This document shows, in pieces, positions 28,175 through 40,839 of a stretch of DNA of 64,000 nucleotides. The notes beneath the pieces were generated by a model, which saw only the letters and a program-made list of their open reading frames with translations, did not search any database and was not told where the DNA came from. The DNA lies in the NCBI GenBank assembly GCA_947095535.1, contig OX352774.1, positions 210,974,965-211,038,964 of the forward strand, in the 5' to 3' direction. How positions within the stretch are numbered: position 1 is the stretch's first letter; every line of letters starts with the position of its first letter. The position numbers were made by a program, and so were the translations under genes. Source of the DNA: Poecilobothrus nobilitatus. Lineage: Eukaryota > Arthropoda > Insecta > Diptera > Dolichopodidae.

Positions 28175-28337
28175 TGTTTGCGTTCCTTTTACTGAGTGAA
28201 CTACTCTTTTCTACTCGCAAAGCCCCAACTATATGAGCCTTGTAAAAGAGTAGATAGGAGTAAATACGGTTATGTTAAATTAATTTTCCATTTTCCAACT
28301 ATTCTTAACTACATTTTTCGTACAAATGGAACACAAA
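28175..28337. mobile_element. MITE, older copy of the family in GLYR1 intron 6
   Basis: The left end GTTTGCGTTCCTTTTAC (28175-28191) and the following words ACTACTCTTTTCTA and CCCAACTA match the element at 49534-49673. The right end is degenerate (GTACAAATGGAACACAAAT near 28320-28337, against GTAAAAGGAAGGCAAA in the other copy). The copy is about 20 bases longer and more diverged. No clear target duplication. Non-coding. Confidence 0.7.
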
Positions 28338-30296
28338 TATTATTACTTATAAAATTTCAACTTTTAATAATTCACACACACATTATAATTTGAAACGTTG
28401 ATGAATATTACGATAAAATCATTTTCAATTATTCTCAGCATAAAATGTGACCCCTATGTACACGTTATATAAGTTTACACGTACAAGTTTACACTCTTAA
28501 TTAAATCTACAGATTTATTTACTTACCGAGTGTAAAATTAACAAGTATAATATATAATATATACAATACAAATTTTTTGTTTTTTTATTATTTTTAAGAC
28601 ATAAAAATAATATCATAATCAAAAAGGTTCGGTTATTTGATTTATTTAAAAAAAAAAAAATATGTAGATATAAAGGTAGAGCACAAATAAAATCTTCTGA
28701 AAATTTACTACATAACATTTCATAATAAAGTTACACCATTGATAACAAAAAAATTAACTTTTTATACTTGGTACTGAAATAATATAAAAAAAAAAAAAAA
28801 AGGATAAGTATATTATTATATATACTACTACTTTTACTACTTTAAAAAGTCCTTAAGTTGTATTGGTAACAATATTTTTAAATATATATCAAAAAATATA
28901 TATAATATATGTATATACACATCCAAACATAATATTATATAAATCAAATTAATATGTATATGTACAAAAAAAAAAAAAATATATAAGTAGTTGATAAAAT
29001 ATATAGAATTGAAAAAAACAAAAAAAAAATAAATAAATATAAATGAATCGTATATACAAATTTTTGCTGTCGTGGCGAGTCAATTCAAAAATTTATAACA
29101 AATATAATAATAATAATGTATGATGGCGGTGAAGGTGTTACTATTTTTCTCCTTAAACCACATAAAAATTATAAGTAAAAATTATAAATAAAAGATAAAT
29201 GAAATTATTAATAACAATATAAAAAAAAAAAACAAGAAACAAATGTGGTAACAAATACACGTTCTTTTAAGAAACATTAATGGATTTTTATTTGATTGTA
29301 TATATTAAATTGAACAAGAGACGACTTAACTTTTTTGTCACGGTAAATTAAGATGACATTAACTTTTTTTTTTTATCAATCTAGTAGACTGGAAAAACAA
29401 AAAAAAAAATATTAGGTACTTTGTTTTTGTCACTTCTTTTGGTACATCTTTTAAATATATATACTTAGTATCCTTGAGATAAAATATTTTTTAAAAATTT
29501 TAAAAACTCATAAAAAAAGAATAAAAAAATTGTGTTTAAAAGGTATAACTAAATGATACTTGGACTAAAATAAATAATGATAGAATATTTAAAAATTATT
29601 ACAAGCTATTATTTTGATTGACCACAACCATTTTTTTTTTTTTTGTTTGGTTACATATTTACTTAGTGCCATTAGATTAAAAACTATTTCTCTTTAACTT
29701 TTAATCTAATAATAGTAAGTACTTACATAAGTAGTATTGGTTTTGTTTTTTATATAGGTAATTTAAAATGCATAATATAAATAAAAAAAGAGTTTATAAA
29801 TTTTACATGAGTAAAATTTAATGTACATATATATTTCAGCACAGCATATAACTATACTTAATTAGTATTAAATCCAAACCCAAATGTAATAAACTTTATT
29901 TATTAGAATTTTTTTTTTTTAAATGAAATGGTAGAATTTCACCTTTGCTCTACGAACAATATTTACCAAACATATACTTATTCAAAATGTCAACGATAAC
30001 ATTTAAAGCATAACTAGGATTTTTATATATTTTCAAATATTCAATTTCCAACAAGACATAATAAAAAAGGTAAAGATGATTTTTTTCTTCTATAAAGGAA
30101 AACGATGTAATACAATATTGTCAGTTAGTTGAACTTTGTTTTTATATTGCAGGAAACATAATATTATATATCTATTCTATTTGTTTTGAGAAAATGTAAA
30201 TAAAATATAAATAAAACGAATTATTTTCTTATAAAGTAGTTAAGTAGTTATTACTTATTATACTATTAGTTATTATATTTATATTAAACTAGTTTT
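28338..30296. other. AT-rich spacer
   Basis: No gene recognised. A slightly GC-richer patch (29065-29150, containing GTCGTGGCGAGTC and GATGGCGGTGAAGG) stands out but has no open frame with splice signals that I would defend. Confidence 0.5.
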
Positions 30297-30490
30297 TGTC
30301 CCTATTGCACCAACCATTTATCACTAATCCAATAATCATTTTTTGATAAGTTTTTGTTGTACTAAAATTACATTTGGTATAATTAACTAAAACACTCACT
30401 TATCAAAAAAAAAAAAAAAAAAAAAAAGATTATTTAATTAATGATAAGAGATAATGATAATCGGAATTGATTGGTGCAATGGAGCTCTGG
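30297..30490. mobile_element. Probable inverted-repeat element (about 190 bp)
   Basis: ATTGCACCAA (30304-30313) pairs exactly with TTGGTGCAAT (30471-30480), and weaker pairing continues inward; a second nested pair is TTTTTTGATAAG (about 30339-30350) with CTTATCAAAAAA (30399-30410). The whole block can fold back on itself. It contains a 23-A run. Exact ends and target duplication are unclear, so this may be a decayed MITE. Confidence 0.55.
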
Positions 30491-32514
30491 GATAAGTACT
30501 TGATGTATCATTTCTGAAATTATTCGAAATTAATTTAAATCTTACTAAAAATTTAGACTAAATTTTAGGTTCGTACAGAAATCAAATTTTATTTTGTTTT
30601 TATTTTGAAGCATTCAACATTTTACATAATTCTTTTACTGTTTTTTTAATTTAATTATTTATGTAATAATAAATTAGGTACTTATGTAATTACCAAATAG
30701 TGTTTTTTTTTTCTCATAATGTATAACGTATAACACATACGACTGAATTGATCTTAATTTGTTATAAAGTTCATTATCAAAAGTTGTGATTTTTTTCATA
30801 TTGTGGACCCTTTCATTATATTTTTTTTAACAGGCATTTAATCACCCCCATTTATTGAATACAGTAATCAAAACAATTTTTATTGAAAATTCAAAATAAA
30901 TTTATAGTTAAGTACTTAACTATATTAAATTTAATAAAGAAGTTACTAATTATTAATTAAATTAAAAGTTAATTGAAAAATAATCGCTTAGCAATATTTA
31001 AAAAAAAGACAATAAATTCATTATGTATCATTATATTTTACATATTTACATAGGTATCTATCGACTATCATTATTCATTCATTTTCTAATTAAAAAAACG
31101 ATCTACATAAACTACAAAAATATTTCAATACTTCTTCTGTTTCTTCTCATTCTGATGTACATCATATGTATATATGTATAAACTTATGTTTAGAATCAAC
31201 AAATACTAATGCATTTAAATAGGTAAGAAGTCAAACGTAATCAAATAGAAAAATTATTTTTTGTTATTATTTTTATAGTTGTTTTGTTGTTATTGTTTTT
31301 TTTGTTCTTGTCAAAATAGTAAATGTTATCATAAAAAAAGCGTTTAAGTTAAGATAAAAATAATTTTTTTTTAAGAATTTCTCTGTTTCATACATTGTAT
31401 TTTTTCTCTTTCTTACACGTTTTTGTTTTTTGTATGTTTTGCCTCATTATCCCTTATGCTACTGTTGCTTTCTTAGTTTGTTGTTGTTATTGGGTACTGT
31501 TTTTTTCTCTGGTAGTGTTTAATATTTAGTTATCATTATTATATCTATTTGTGTTATTGTATGTGTTGTATTTGATATATATATATATAATACAGTGTTG
31601 TTGTTGTATATTACACAATTATTACTTTAAATACTAAACTACTTTATATCTACTGTCTGTTTATTTTGATGATTTTTAGTCCTTTTTGAAGAAAATAAAT
31701 TGTTATTTTTATTACTTTTATGATTTCAATTGTTATTTGAAATTTTTTTTTTTTCTTACTTTGATTTTGTTTTTTTTTTTTTTTAACTTTTTTACTCTAC
31801 TTAATTTTTCATTCCTTTTTTTTGAGTCTTTATTTTCAGCTTGTTGCCATTTCTTTTACTATAATTTGCTTGTTGCTTTCTGTTTCGGGGTTTTTAAAAA
31901 AAAAAAAAATATTTATAAATTGGTATTTTTAAGGATACCCCAAAGGAGTAAAATGAGTTTCACAATTTAATATGAATATATACATATCCACATACATAAT
32001 ATTTTAATGAAAGAATTCTACATAAGTACATATGAATGAAAATTAAGGCAAACACACAAAATAACGATAACGGTTAGAAAAAAAAAAAACATATGAAGAT
32101 ATTATTATTACATAAGTAAATTTTGGGTTTAAAGTAATTTTTTTTTTTACGTAAATGTAATAACTGTTTATTTATTAAGTACAAAAAGGATAATAATATG
32201 AAATTGTAAAAAAAGAAAAGACTTAAATCAAGATTGAACATGTTAAAAAGGTAAATAAGTATTATGTGTACATATGTAATCTAAATAAATTTGAAAACTT
32301 ACTAACATACCTTTAAAATGACAGGTAAAATTATTTTTTTAAATTTAAGTAAAGAAAAATTAGTTACTTATTCAAGCAAGAAAAAGAAGAAAACAGAAAG
32401 ACTAAAAAGATTTAATGAACATTAATGCTTAACACTTTCTCAAATTGCCAATTAGTATTTATATATACTTATATTGTTAATCATAATGTTATTAATTTTC
32501 AGTAGGTTTATTTA
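30491..32514. other. AT-rich spacer with a CAA-rich (minus strand) patch
   Basis: From about 31255 to 31620 the minus strand is rich in CAA/CAG triplets, similar in feel to the leader of the exon at 15871-16010 (for example CCCAATAACAACAACAAAC near 31480). A donor-like GTGTAAG occurs near 31415 on the minus strand. This could be an untranslated exon, but there is no decisive evidence. No protein-coding frame is supported. Confidence 0.35.
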
Positions 32515-33418
32515 GGCGATATGAAATAAAATCGAACGAAATAAGTACGAAACCAAAAATTACCGGAATATTCCGTTCTCTAAAAAAGCCCTGAAAATAT
32601 AAACTTTTTATGAATAAAATATTGATATACAAGAAAACTTGCGAATTTTTATGTGAAGGGGACTTCGCTAATTTTTAATGAGGCAAAAGTCCCATTAAAA
32701 AGGCAAAACATCGAATAGGGACTCTTTATTTTTGGCGCTCAAACAAAAGTTTCATGCTAGTTTTGTCTCATAGATATAAATCAAAAGTTCAAAGATTTTT
32801 TAAAATATAAGTGTGCAAGCACTCGACTTTAAGTTATTATTTTTAAGTAACAATTTTAAATTGTTACTGTTAAGTGTCAGCAAAATTGTAATAAATCAAC
32901 ACACACATATATTTATTTGTTAACTAATTAATAAATTAATTTATTAATTTTATAAACACCTTAAGAGGTTGTTTTGATTTGAAAGCTGTATTTTAAGAAA
33001 TTTTAAGAAAATCGTATATTTAAAGCCTTTTGAACATCTTAAAATATACTTAATGTTTAAACTTTATTCTATTGAACTTTGAAAAATGATATCAATAGGT
33101 AGAAATAACATGTTCAAAGGTGATTTTATATTCGGTTTTCACGTCGCTTACTCCCTCATTTTATATAATATTTTTCTCATTAAATTTAAATAGTAAATTT
33201 AGGCATGGTCAAAAACTCAAATTCAAGTGTTCTCTTAAATTAGAAAATAAAATACAATTTTAATTTTTTTGATTTTATTTCATTTCTTATTTTTTCGTAC
33301 TTATTTCATTATTACGAAAATTTAAAAGCGAAATAAACCAGAAAAAAAATTACTTTTTCGAACTTATTTCATTTTTAACATTTCGTAATTATTTCATTCG
33401 ATCTTATTTCATACCGCC
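32515..33418. mobile_element. Non-autonomous inverted-repeat element (about 904 bp)
   Basis: The 38-base left arm (32515-32552, beginning GGCGATATGAAATAAAATCG) matches the reverse complement of the right arm (33381-33418) with four mismatches. The word TTCGTACTTATTTCA is repeated subterminally near 33294, so the right end has more than one copy of the end motif. The inside is AT-rich without coding capacity. TTTA lies next to the left end, and GTTTA next to the right end, so a target duplication is possible but not certain. Superfamily not assigned. Confidence 0.8.
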
Positions 33419-34672
33419 GTTTAATTTAGACTTTAGATTAAGTATATTCGTCTATAGTAAAAATTGACATTTGGTTTAATTCCTATACTAATTGCCGTGT
33501 AATTAATTAATAATTAATAATTAAGTTGTATTTCTACTCTAAAATTAACATGAAATTTTGACATCGAAACTTCTACTTTCATAAACACTGAAATCAAATT
33601 CCAATTATAAGCGAATTTAAATGTTATAAAAAAACGAAAATAAATATTTTAAAATTAGTAAAATTAATCATATTAATTAACTATAGGTACTTATTTACAA
33701 TATATGTATTGATTGATTATTTACATTACGTTGGATACTTTTAAAGTTCAAGTAATTTGTAAGAGTATTAATAAACATATATCAGTGATATTTTTACATA
33801 ATCTAAGATTTAAATAATTTTTACATTCTAATTTCAAATCTTGAATGAACTCTACTCCAAATAAAAATCAGTAATACTTATTTAGTTCTTAAAATAATTA
33901 ATAAATTATAACTCAATGAAAATCAATTGCATAAAATCAAATATGGAAGTACATTCATACATTATTTTGTTAGCGATTACCTTGGCTCATTTCGTATCAA
34001 TATTATATCAATATAAAAAAAGGCAGAATTCGAAAAAAGAAAATACCTAGCAATAAAATATTCTGACTTAAAAAATAAATTAGTTACTTATATACTTATA
34101 CAAAAAAGATGTATTTTTTGTATTTGGGTACCATAATACAATAATGACAAAGAAAAAAAATATATTTATGACATTGAAAAAACAAAAATCTAGACTATTA
34201 ATTTATTAATTTTTTTTTTCCAAAAAAAAAAAAAATTTAAAATTGAAAATTATTATTCTTATTTATATATATATAGATACTGACTGTGCTATTTTCGATT
34301 TACTTATGTAAGAACAATAACAATTTTTCATTTTCACTACAAAAGTAGGTCAAAAACTGTTCTAATTTTAAAATTTAATTAGGGTTCAAGTAAATTGAAT
34401 AACTTTTCAATAAAAATAAAAAAGGATACGTATTTAAAAACAAGAAAAAGAAATTGTTAAATTTATACATATAATTATGTAAATTAATTCATTCAATTTA
34501 ATTATAACCAAATGTAACAAATGTAAATAAGTATTCAATTTTTTTTTACCGTAAGTAAATAAATTTAAGGGTTTTTTTAAAATTATAAAATTGTTTGCTA
34601 CAACATTTTGAATCATCATATCTTCTAGCTTACTAATATTTTTATGTTAACTCTGTAGAAAAAATTAAAAAT

Positions 34673-35345
34673 AACTAAGGTAAAGTCGTCAATTACCGGC
34701 ATATTAAGATTTTTTTTTCTTTTTCAAATTTTACTTACTTATAACATTTAATTTGAAATTATAATTCTAATAAAGAAATAGATTTTAATATTGCATTTTT
34801 ACAATCATAGTTGTAAGTAATACAAATTTGAAGTGTAAGTAAAATACTTATAGTTTTTGCAAATTTTAACAGATATTTCGAATTGTCCTATTAGTTACCA
34901 CCACTACTATATTCTTATTAGCGTCTTATATGATTTATTGGAAATTAAAAAAAAACATTAATTATAGAAATTAGTCGTTTATTTTTTTATTAAGTGCTAT
35001 TATTATTCTTTACTATATAGAATTAGTTCTCAATTCGTTTTACTCATTCGTTTTCGTCAATGTTTATTGATTTTAGGTGCGAGTGACTTAGATTGGAAAT
35101 TTTAAAACCATTTTGTTACAATATAGTTATAGACTGCATATATTAATAGTATTTTGTTAGATAAATTTTTTTTTTAGATATCTAAAGGGTGGGTAATTGA
35201 CTCTTCTGAATAGATTTTTCGATATTTGAAGAAATTCCGCGGCAAATTTATTTATCTAATTATCTACTTATTTTGAACCATTTTTAAAAACAATTGTACC
35301 GATAATAGATTATATGACGGTAATAGACGCCTCTACCCTAATTAT
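34673..35345. mobile_element. Non-autonomous inverted-repeat element (about 670 bp)
   Basis: The left arm (34672-34704, TAACTAAGGTAAAGTCGTCA onward) and the reverse complement of the right arm (about 35313-35345) align over 33 bases with about six mismatches; the shared core is GGTARAGKCGTCWATTACCG. A related motif, GGGTGGGTAATTGACTCTTC, occurs internally near 35188. Non-coding. The exact ends and duplication are uncertain by a few bases. Confidence 0.7.
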
Positions 35346-38300
35346 TTTAGGTATATTATTTACAAATTACTATAACTTCAGCTTAAATGAAAATTGTAAA
35401 GGCCAGCCTTAATATAGAAATAAAATTAACAAGAAATTTATTCAAAAAAAAAAAAAGTTTGTCAATAACACAATGATGATTATATTAAAAATTTAACTAA
35501 TATGTTATCTATTTATTATTACCTATAAAATTTTTATTTAATAAAATTAAAATTGACTACAAAAAAAATATACTTAGTTATTTGGTCATAAAACTTCAAG
35601 ATCATATTATCTGGATAAAACAAAAAAAAATGAAGCAAAATAATTTTTAAAACTATAGAATATCAATAATAAATTTATGCTTTCCCTTTTTACAACAACA
35701 AAAAGAATATAATAAATACATTTTGGTTTTTAATTACTTTTTTCCACAAAATTATTTAAGTCAGGTACTAATAAGTAATTTCGTTATAAAATAATGTTAA
35801 TATACTTATTAACTAGTCTTCATAAATTTAAAAGTCATTTATAATTATTGATACAACAAGAACTAACTAGTTATCCATTTAAATACATTAAGTAAATAAA
35901 TAATTAACACTTTAATCACCGACGACTGCTAAACTCAACATGTTAATTTTTTGAAATAATTTCAATTTTTAGTCTTAAACTAAAATATTTTACTTAGTTA
36001 TACTTATACAAAGAATTTGATTTGGATTAATGTTAATTAATTATAGTGTAAAAAGTTTTTTTTAGACATACATAACTATACTTTCATATATTTCAAGTAC
36101 TTGTCATACGTAAATAATAGATTTGTTAAAATAATCAGTGTGTCATAGTACAAATGTACAAAATATAAAACAGGATTGTTATGCATAATTAACCATCATT
36201 ATAACAACAATAACGGTAATGTGTATTAGTTAATAAGAGTATAATAAACATGGTAATAATTACTTTTCTTAAATAACTGCCTGACTTGAATTTAAAATTT
36301 ATAAAATCGAAATTTAAAAAGAAAAATAAAAATTTTTGAAATTTTGTTTAAATATAGTTAAGCTTAAATTATATAACCAATCGCAGGGACTTAATATATG
36401 ATGCTGGTAACTAATAAAAAGTTAAGTAAGAGTAGTTAAAATTTCGAAACAACAAAAACTTTAATTTATATTATAATCGACAATTAAAACAGACTTTAAA
36501 TTAATAACATTGTAATTAAAAGAAAACACAAAGTTATAGGGATTCAAAATAAATTAAATATTTCTTATTTAATAAAAACTCTTCCTTCGATAAAAATTAA
36601 GGTCTTTATACACGATAATAGAAATAAAAACAGAAACGAAATAATAGCAAAAAATAGAAACGTTTCTATTTTTCTATAAATTTCTTTTGCGAAAACTTTT
36701 TAAACGTGTTTACAAGATGTCTTTTTTAATATAAAAAAGTGAAATTATATTTGTTTTATGAGTATATTATTTCTATGATCATTTTGAACAATCTTTAGTT
36801 AAAAAGAAAAAAGTAATTTTTAAAGTTTTAAAATAATATTTCTTTTACCAAAAACTTTGATTAAAATATTTACCTTAAATAAGTATATAAAATATATTTA
36901 AATTTTTTTTCTATATTAAATTGATTTTGTAAATACTTTCTATATTTTTTTTAAAGTAAGTATTTTTGTTTTGTATTCTTCAACAATCTTATCTTATTTA
37001 TGTATTGTAGATTTCCTACCAAATCAGATTGCGAATAATAAATAAGTACATACAAAAATGTCATCACTTATCTTATCAAATATTACTTAATTAATATGTT
37101 TTTGTTTTTGTTTTTTAAGTATTCAATTCTTAAAAAAAGACAAAATTTCAAAATTTTAAAATTTATTAATCAATATTGCAAATAATAATTTTTTTTTTTT
37201 TTTTTGGACTATAAAAAAAAGGAAAACAAATGTTAACTGATGTTATTTAATTATGAAAAACATTTAACATTTTATATATGTACTTACTTGATGATGTTAT
37301 AATTTTTCTTAATTTAGCAGCTTCAATAAATGAAATTCCGTTTATAAGTAATTATTACAATATTATCATATCACAATACATAATTATCTACTTATTTAAA
37401 AAAAAAAAAAAACCCATAAACTCATTTATTTATTGTATATATACAGGGTATACCGGAATAAGTAGAAAGTTCTGCAGAATTAAATAAACTTACTTTACAA
37501 AGCTAAAAAAACTCAAAGTTTGTTTTTAAAAAATTTCAAGATATTACGTTCAGATGATCATAGACAATAGTCCTAACTATTTAGAAATCCATTAGAGATA
37601 GACTGATCATCTTTTTCAGCTCCTAATAAAATATATGATAATTCTTGCCATTTAGATAAGATAATACATAATTTTTTTAACTCAAATTAATTAAAAATTA
37701 ATATAAGTAATATAAAAATAAACCGTAATTATTTACCGATACATAAATTGATAATAATGTTATAAAATATTTCATTTGTTTATAATGAAAAATTAAATAA
37801 AAATATTCAATCAAGTCATATTGAAACAAATAGCAGTTTTTTTTTTATTTTATATATATATACATACAATACTTAATATATAAGTATATACTTAAGTATA
37901 TATGTATTTTAGAAAGTTTAATTACAGTTTAGGTTAAAGTTTTATTTCCGATTTGAGTGTAATGACCATTAATATACATATATATATGCCACAGGTAAAT
38001 AATATTTAAGTATCTACTTCTTAAACCACAATTTCAACATATTTATAGCGAATTAATTAAAAAAAAAAAACCACAGTTTTTAAATTTAAAATTTGGAGAA
38101 ATTGAAAATAAAATATTAAATATTAATTAACTCAATAAGTATTATTATATTATGTATACGTAATAGAATTTTGCAAAAATTAAAATTTTATGTGACAAAT
38201 AAAATTTTTTGTAATAAACACGATAAGTAACAATTTACAGAATTATGAGTAGTTTTTATTAAGAAGTATATATATATGTATATATAATATATCCCTAATA

Positions 38301-40797
38301 TTTCTAATTATACCTTGACTAAGTAAGTATATCTTTTAATTTTAAATAAATTGAATTTTAATTAAGTAAGTACTTACTATTTTAAATAAGTTGTTATTGA
38401 TTTCTTCATATTTGTAACCCTTGGTAATTTTTTTTTTTTGTTAATTACTTTCGTATTAGCTCTCGAAGAGTTGTTCTGTTAATTCAAAATATATGAACTA
38501 TGGAATTAGACTATTGATCTATTGCCAATTCAATACTAAGTATTTAATTATAAATATGTACCTTATAGGATATAATTAATTCTGAATTGAAATGTAATAA
38601 AAAGAAATGTGACATTAGGCCTGTATATACTGTCGAGTTCAACGACCGATTTGGAGAAATCGGACAATAATAATATGTCAAAATATTTTTACGTTTGTGC
38701 TAATAAGCATAAATATCTGTAAAATCTAAAATCGTACAATAAATTACAAATAAAATTCTGCAGAAAAATTTTGAAGCAACATTAACAGATTTAATTTAAA
38801 TCGGCCAATTTGCTTTTCGCGTTTATTTTGCATAAATATTATGTCAACGATAAAATTTTTTTATTTTTTATAATTTTAGTTTACGTTTCAAATTTTATAA
38901 AATAAACACCTTTTATCTAATACAAATTTGCTGGGAATTCATGATTAAGAAAAATCAAGATTTTATCAACCAATTTTACTGAAATCGGTCGATTTATGTA
39001 CAACATAACAAATACTAAATCATTTATTTTAAAAGATTTCTATCTGTCAGATTGATCTTTTAGTTTACTATTAAAATAATTACAAAGAAAAGTTCTACAA
39101 AGAAACTACAAAGTTCAATATTATCGGTCGAAAAATCGTTTAGCGTGTACCTACCTATTGCATTCTTTTTCATACAAGTCATTAAATTATCTGGAATTTT
39201 AATTTAATAATTTTATTCATTAGTTAGTTGAAAAGTTTATTTATGATATAATATGTTGTACTTAATATATAAAGTATTGATTGATTGAATGTTTTAAAAT
39301 TGATTTGTTAAAAGGAAACAAATATTTACTTTTAATAAGTATATATTTTATATATTTTTAAATGATATAAACTACATCCCCTTTAACTATGTATTTATAA
39401 CCCTTTTTAATTACGGTCTCTCTTATATTACATTAGAAAATGAAGCAAGATTATAAATTGCATTTCATTTCTTAGGTGCTTAAAAACTTTTTAACAATTA
39501 CATAATAAATTACACGATTTTAAAACTTTTATTTTTTTCTATTTTATGAGTTAAATTGCAACATGTGTATATAAGGGTTTTGACAATTAGGTGGTGTAAA
39601 ACTACATACACATACTTATGTATTAATTGGCGTTTTATATGTATTTCTACACCTATATAGTTTAAAATGTTTCACAAGTAAATTAAACAAGGGTTGTAAA
39701 AATTTTACAACATTTGAACTGTAATTGAAGTACCCAATGTTTTATAATACGTATTCTATAATTTTAATGTTTAAGAAAAACTGTAAAGCTTAAGATTTTC
39801 AATTAAATATAAATAGTAAATTTTTTATAATTTAAAATAATTTTTATATTATTTACTTATGATAGATACTAAGTACAAATACATTGTTTACAATTTTTAC
39901 ACTTTGACACCTAACTATCTACCTAAATCAAAAAAACCCTTAACTTTAATAAAATTTACATGTATTTTGCATATTTAACTAGAAAATATAAAGAAAAAAA
40001 AAAATATAATTAGAACTGAGACACTTTATGGTGAATCTTAGTTTTATATTGAATATTTCTATATATATAAACACGTATATATATATGATGTATACGCATA
40101 TTTTTTTTACATTGAATGATATTAAAGATCTTTAATATAAAATAATTTACAGTTAACAATTAAAAAATAAATTTTGTTATATTATAGGTATTTGTTAAGT
40201 ATATTTATTTTAAACTATAATACTTAGTAATTTTTTTTTCTTTTAATCAAAATAAAAAAAAAATAGATACAATATTAAGTAAAGTAATTCATTAATATTA
40301 TAAAATGGCTTTATTTTACAGCAAAAAAAAAAAAAAAAATTTTTTTTAAATAGGACATTGAAAACAAATACAGTTTTTTTTCTGTCTTTCTATTAAAAAT
40401 GAGAAAAAAAAAAAAAAAATAAATAAAATTAAAATAAATTGTACGTGCATATGTCATCATCATCAACAATATCAGAGAGACAAGAGACCCCATATCCTAT
40501 AATTTGGTTTTTTTTTTCTTCATTTCGTTTCTTTCGTTTTGGTATTTTATTGTATATTTTGTTTGTATAGGTGTAAGTAAGTAGATTCTCGAATATAAAT
40601 TATTCAAAATATAAGTAAATGAGTAAAAATAAAAAAAAAAACTAAAAAAATAAAACATTTCAATAGAAAAACAAAAATGTTTGTAATGATTGTAAATAAA
40701 AAAAAAAAATTGATTTAAAGTATTTTAATTTTAAAAAAAAATTCATTTTTAATTAAAATTACTTTGAAAGAAAAAAATATTTCTTATGACAGATCAG

Positions 40798-40839
<42 letters not shown>

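Noticed and set aside
31686..31970. A 94-codon open frame rich in Phe
   Set aside because: Poly-T-derived low complexity; no start context, homology or splice logic.
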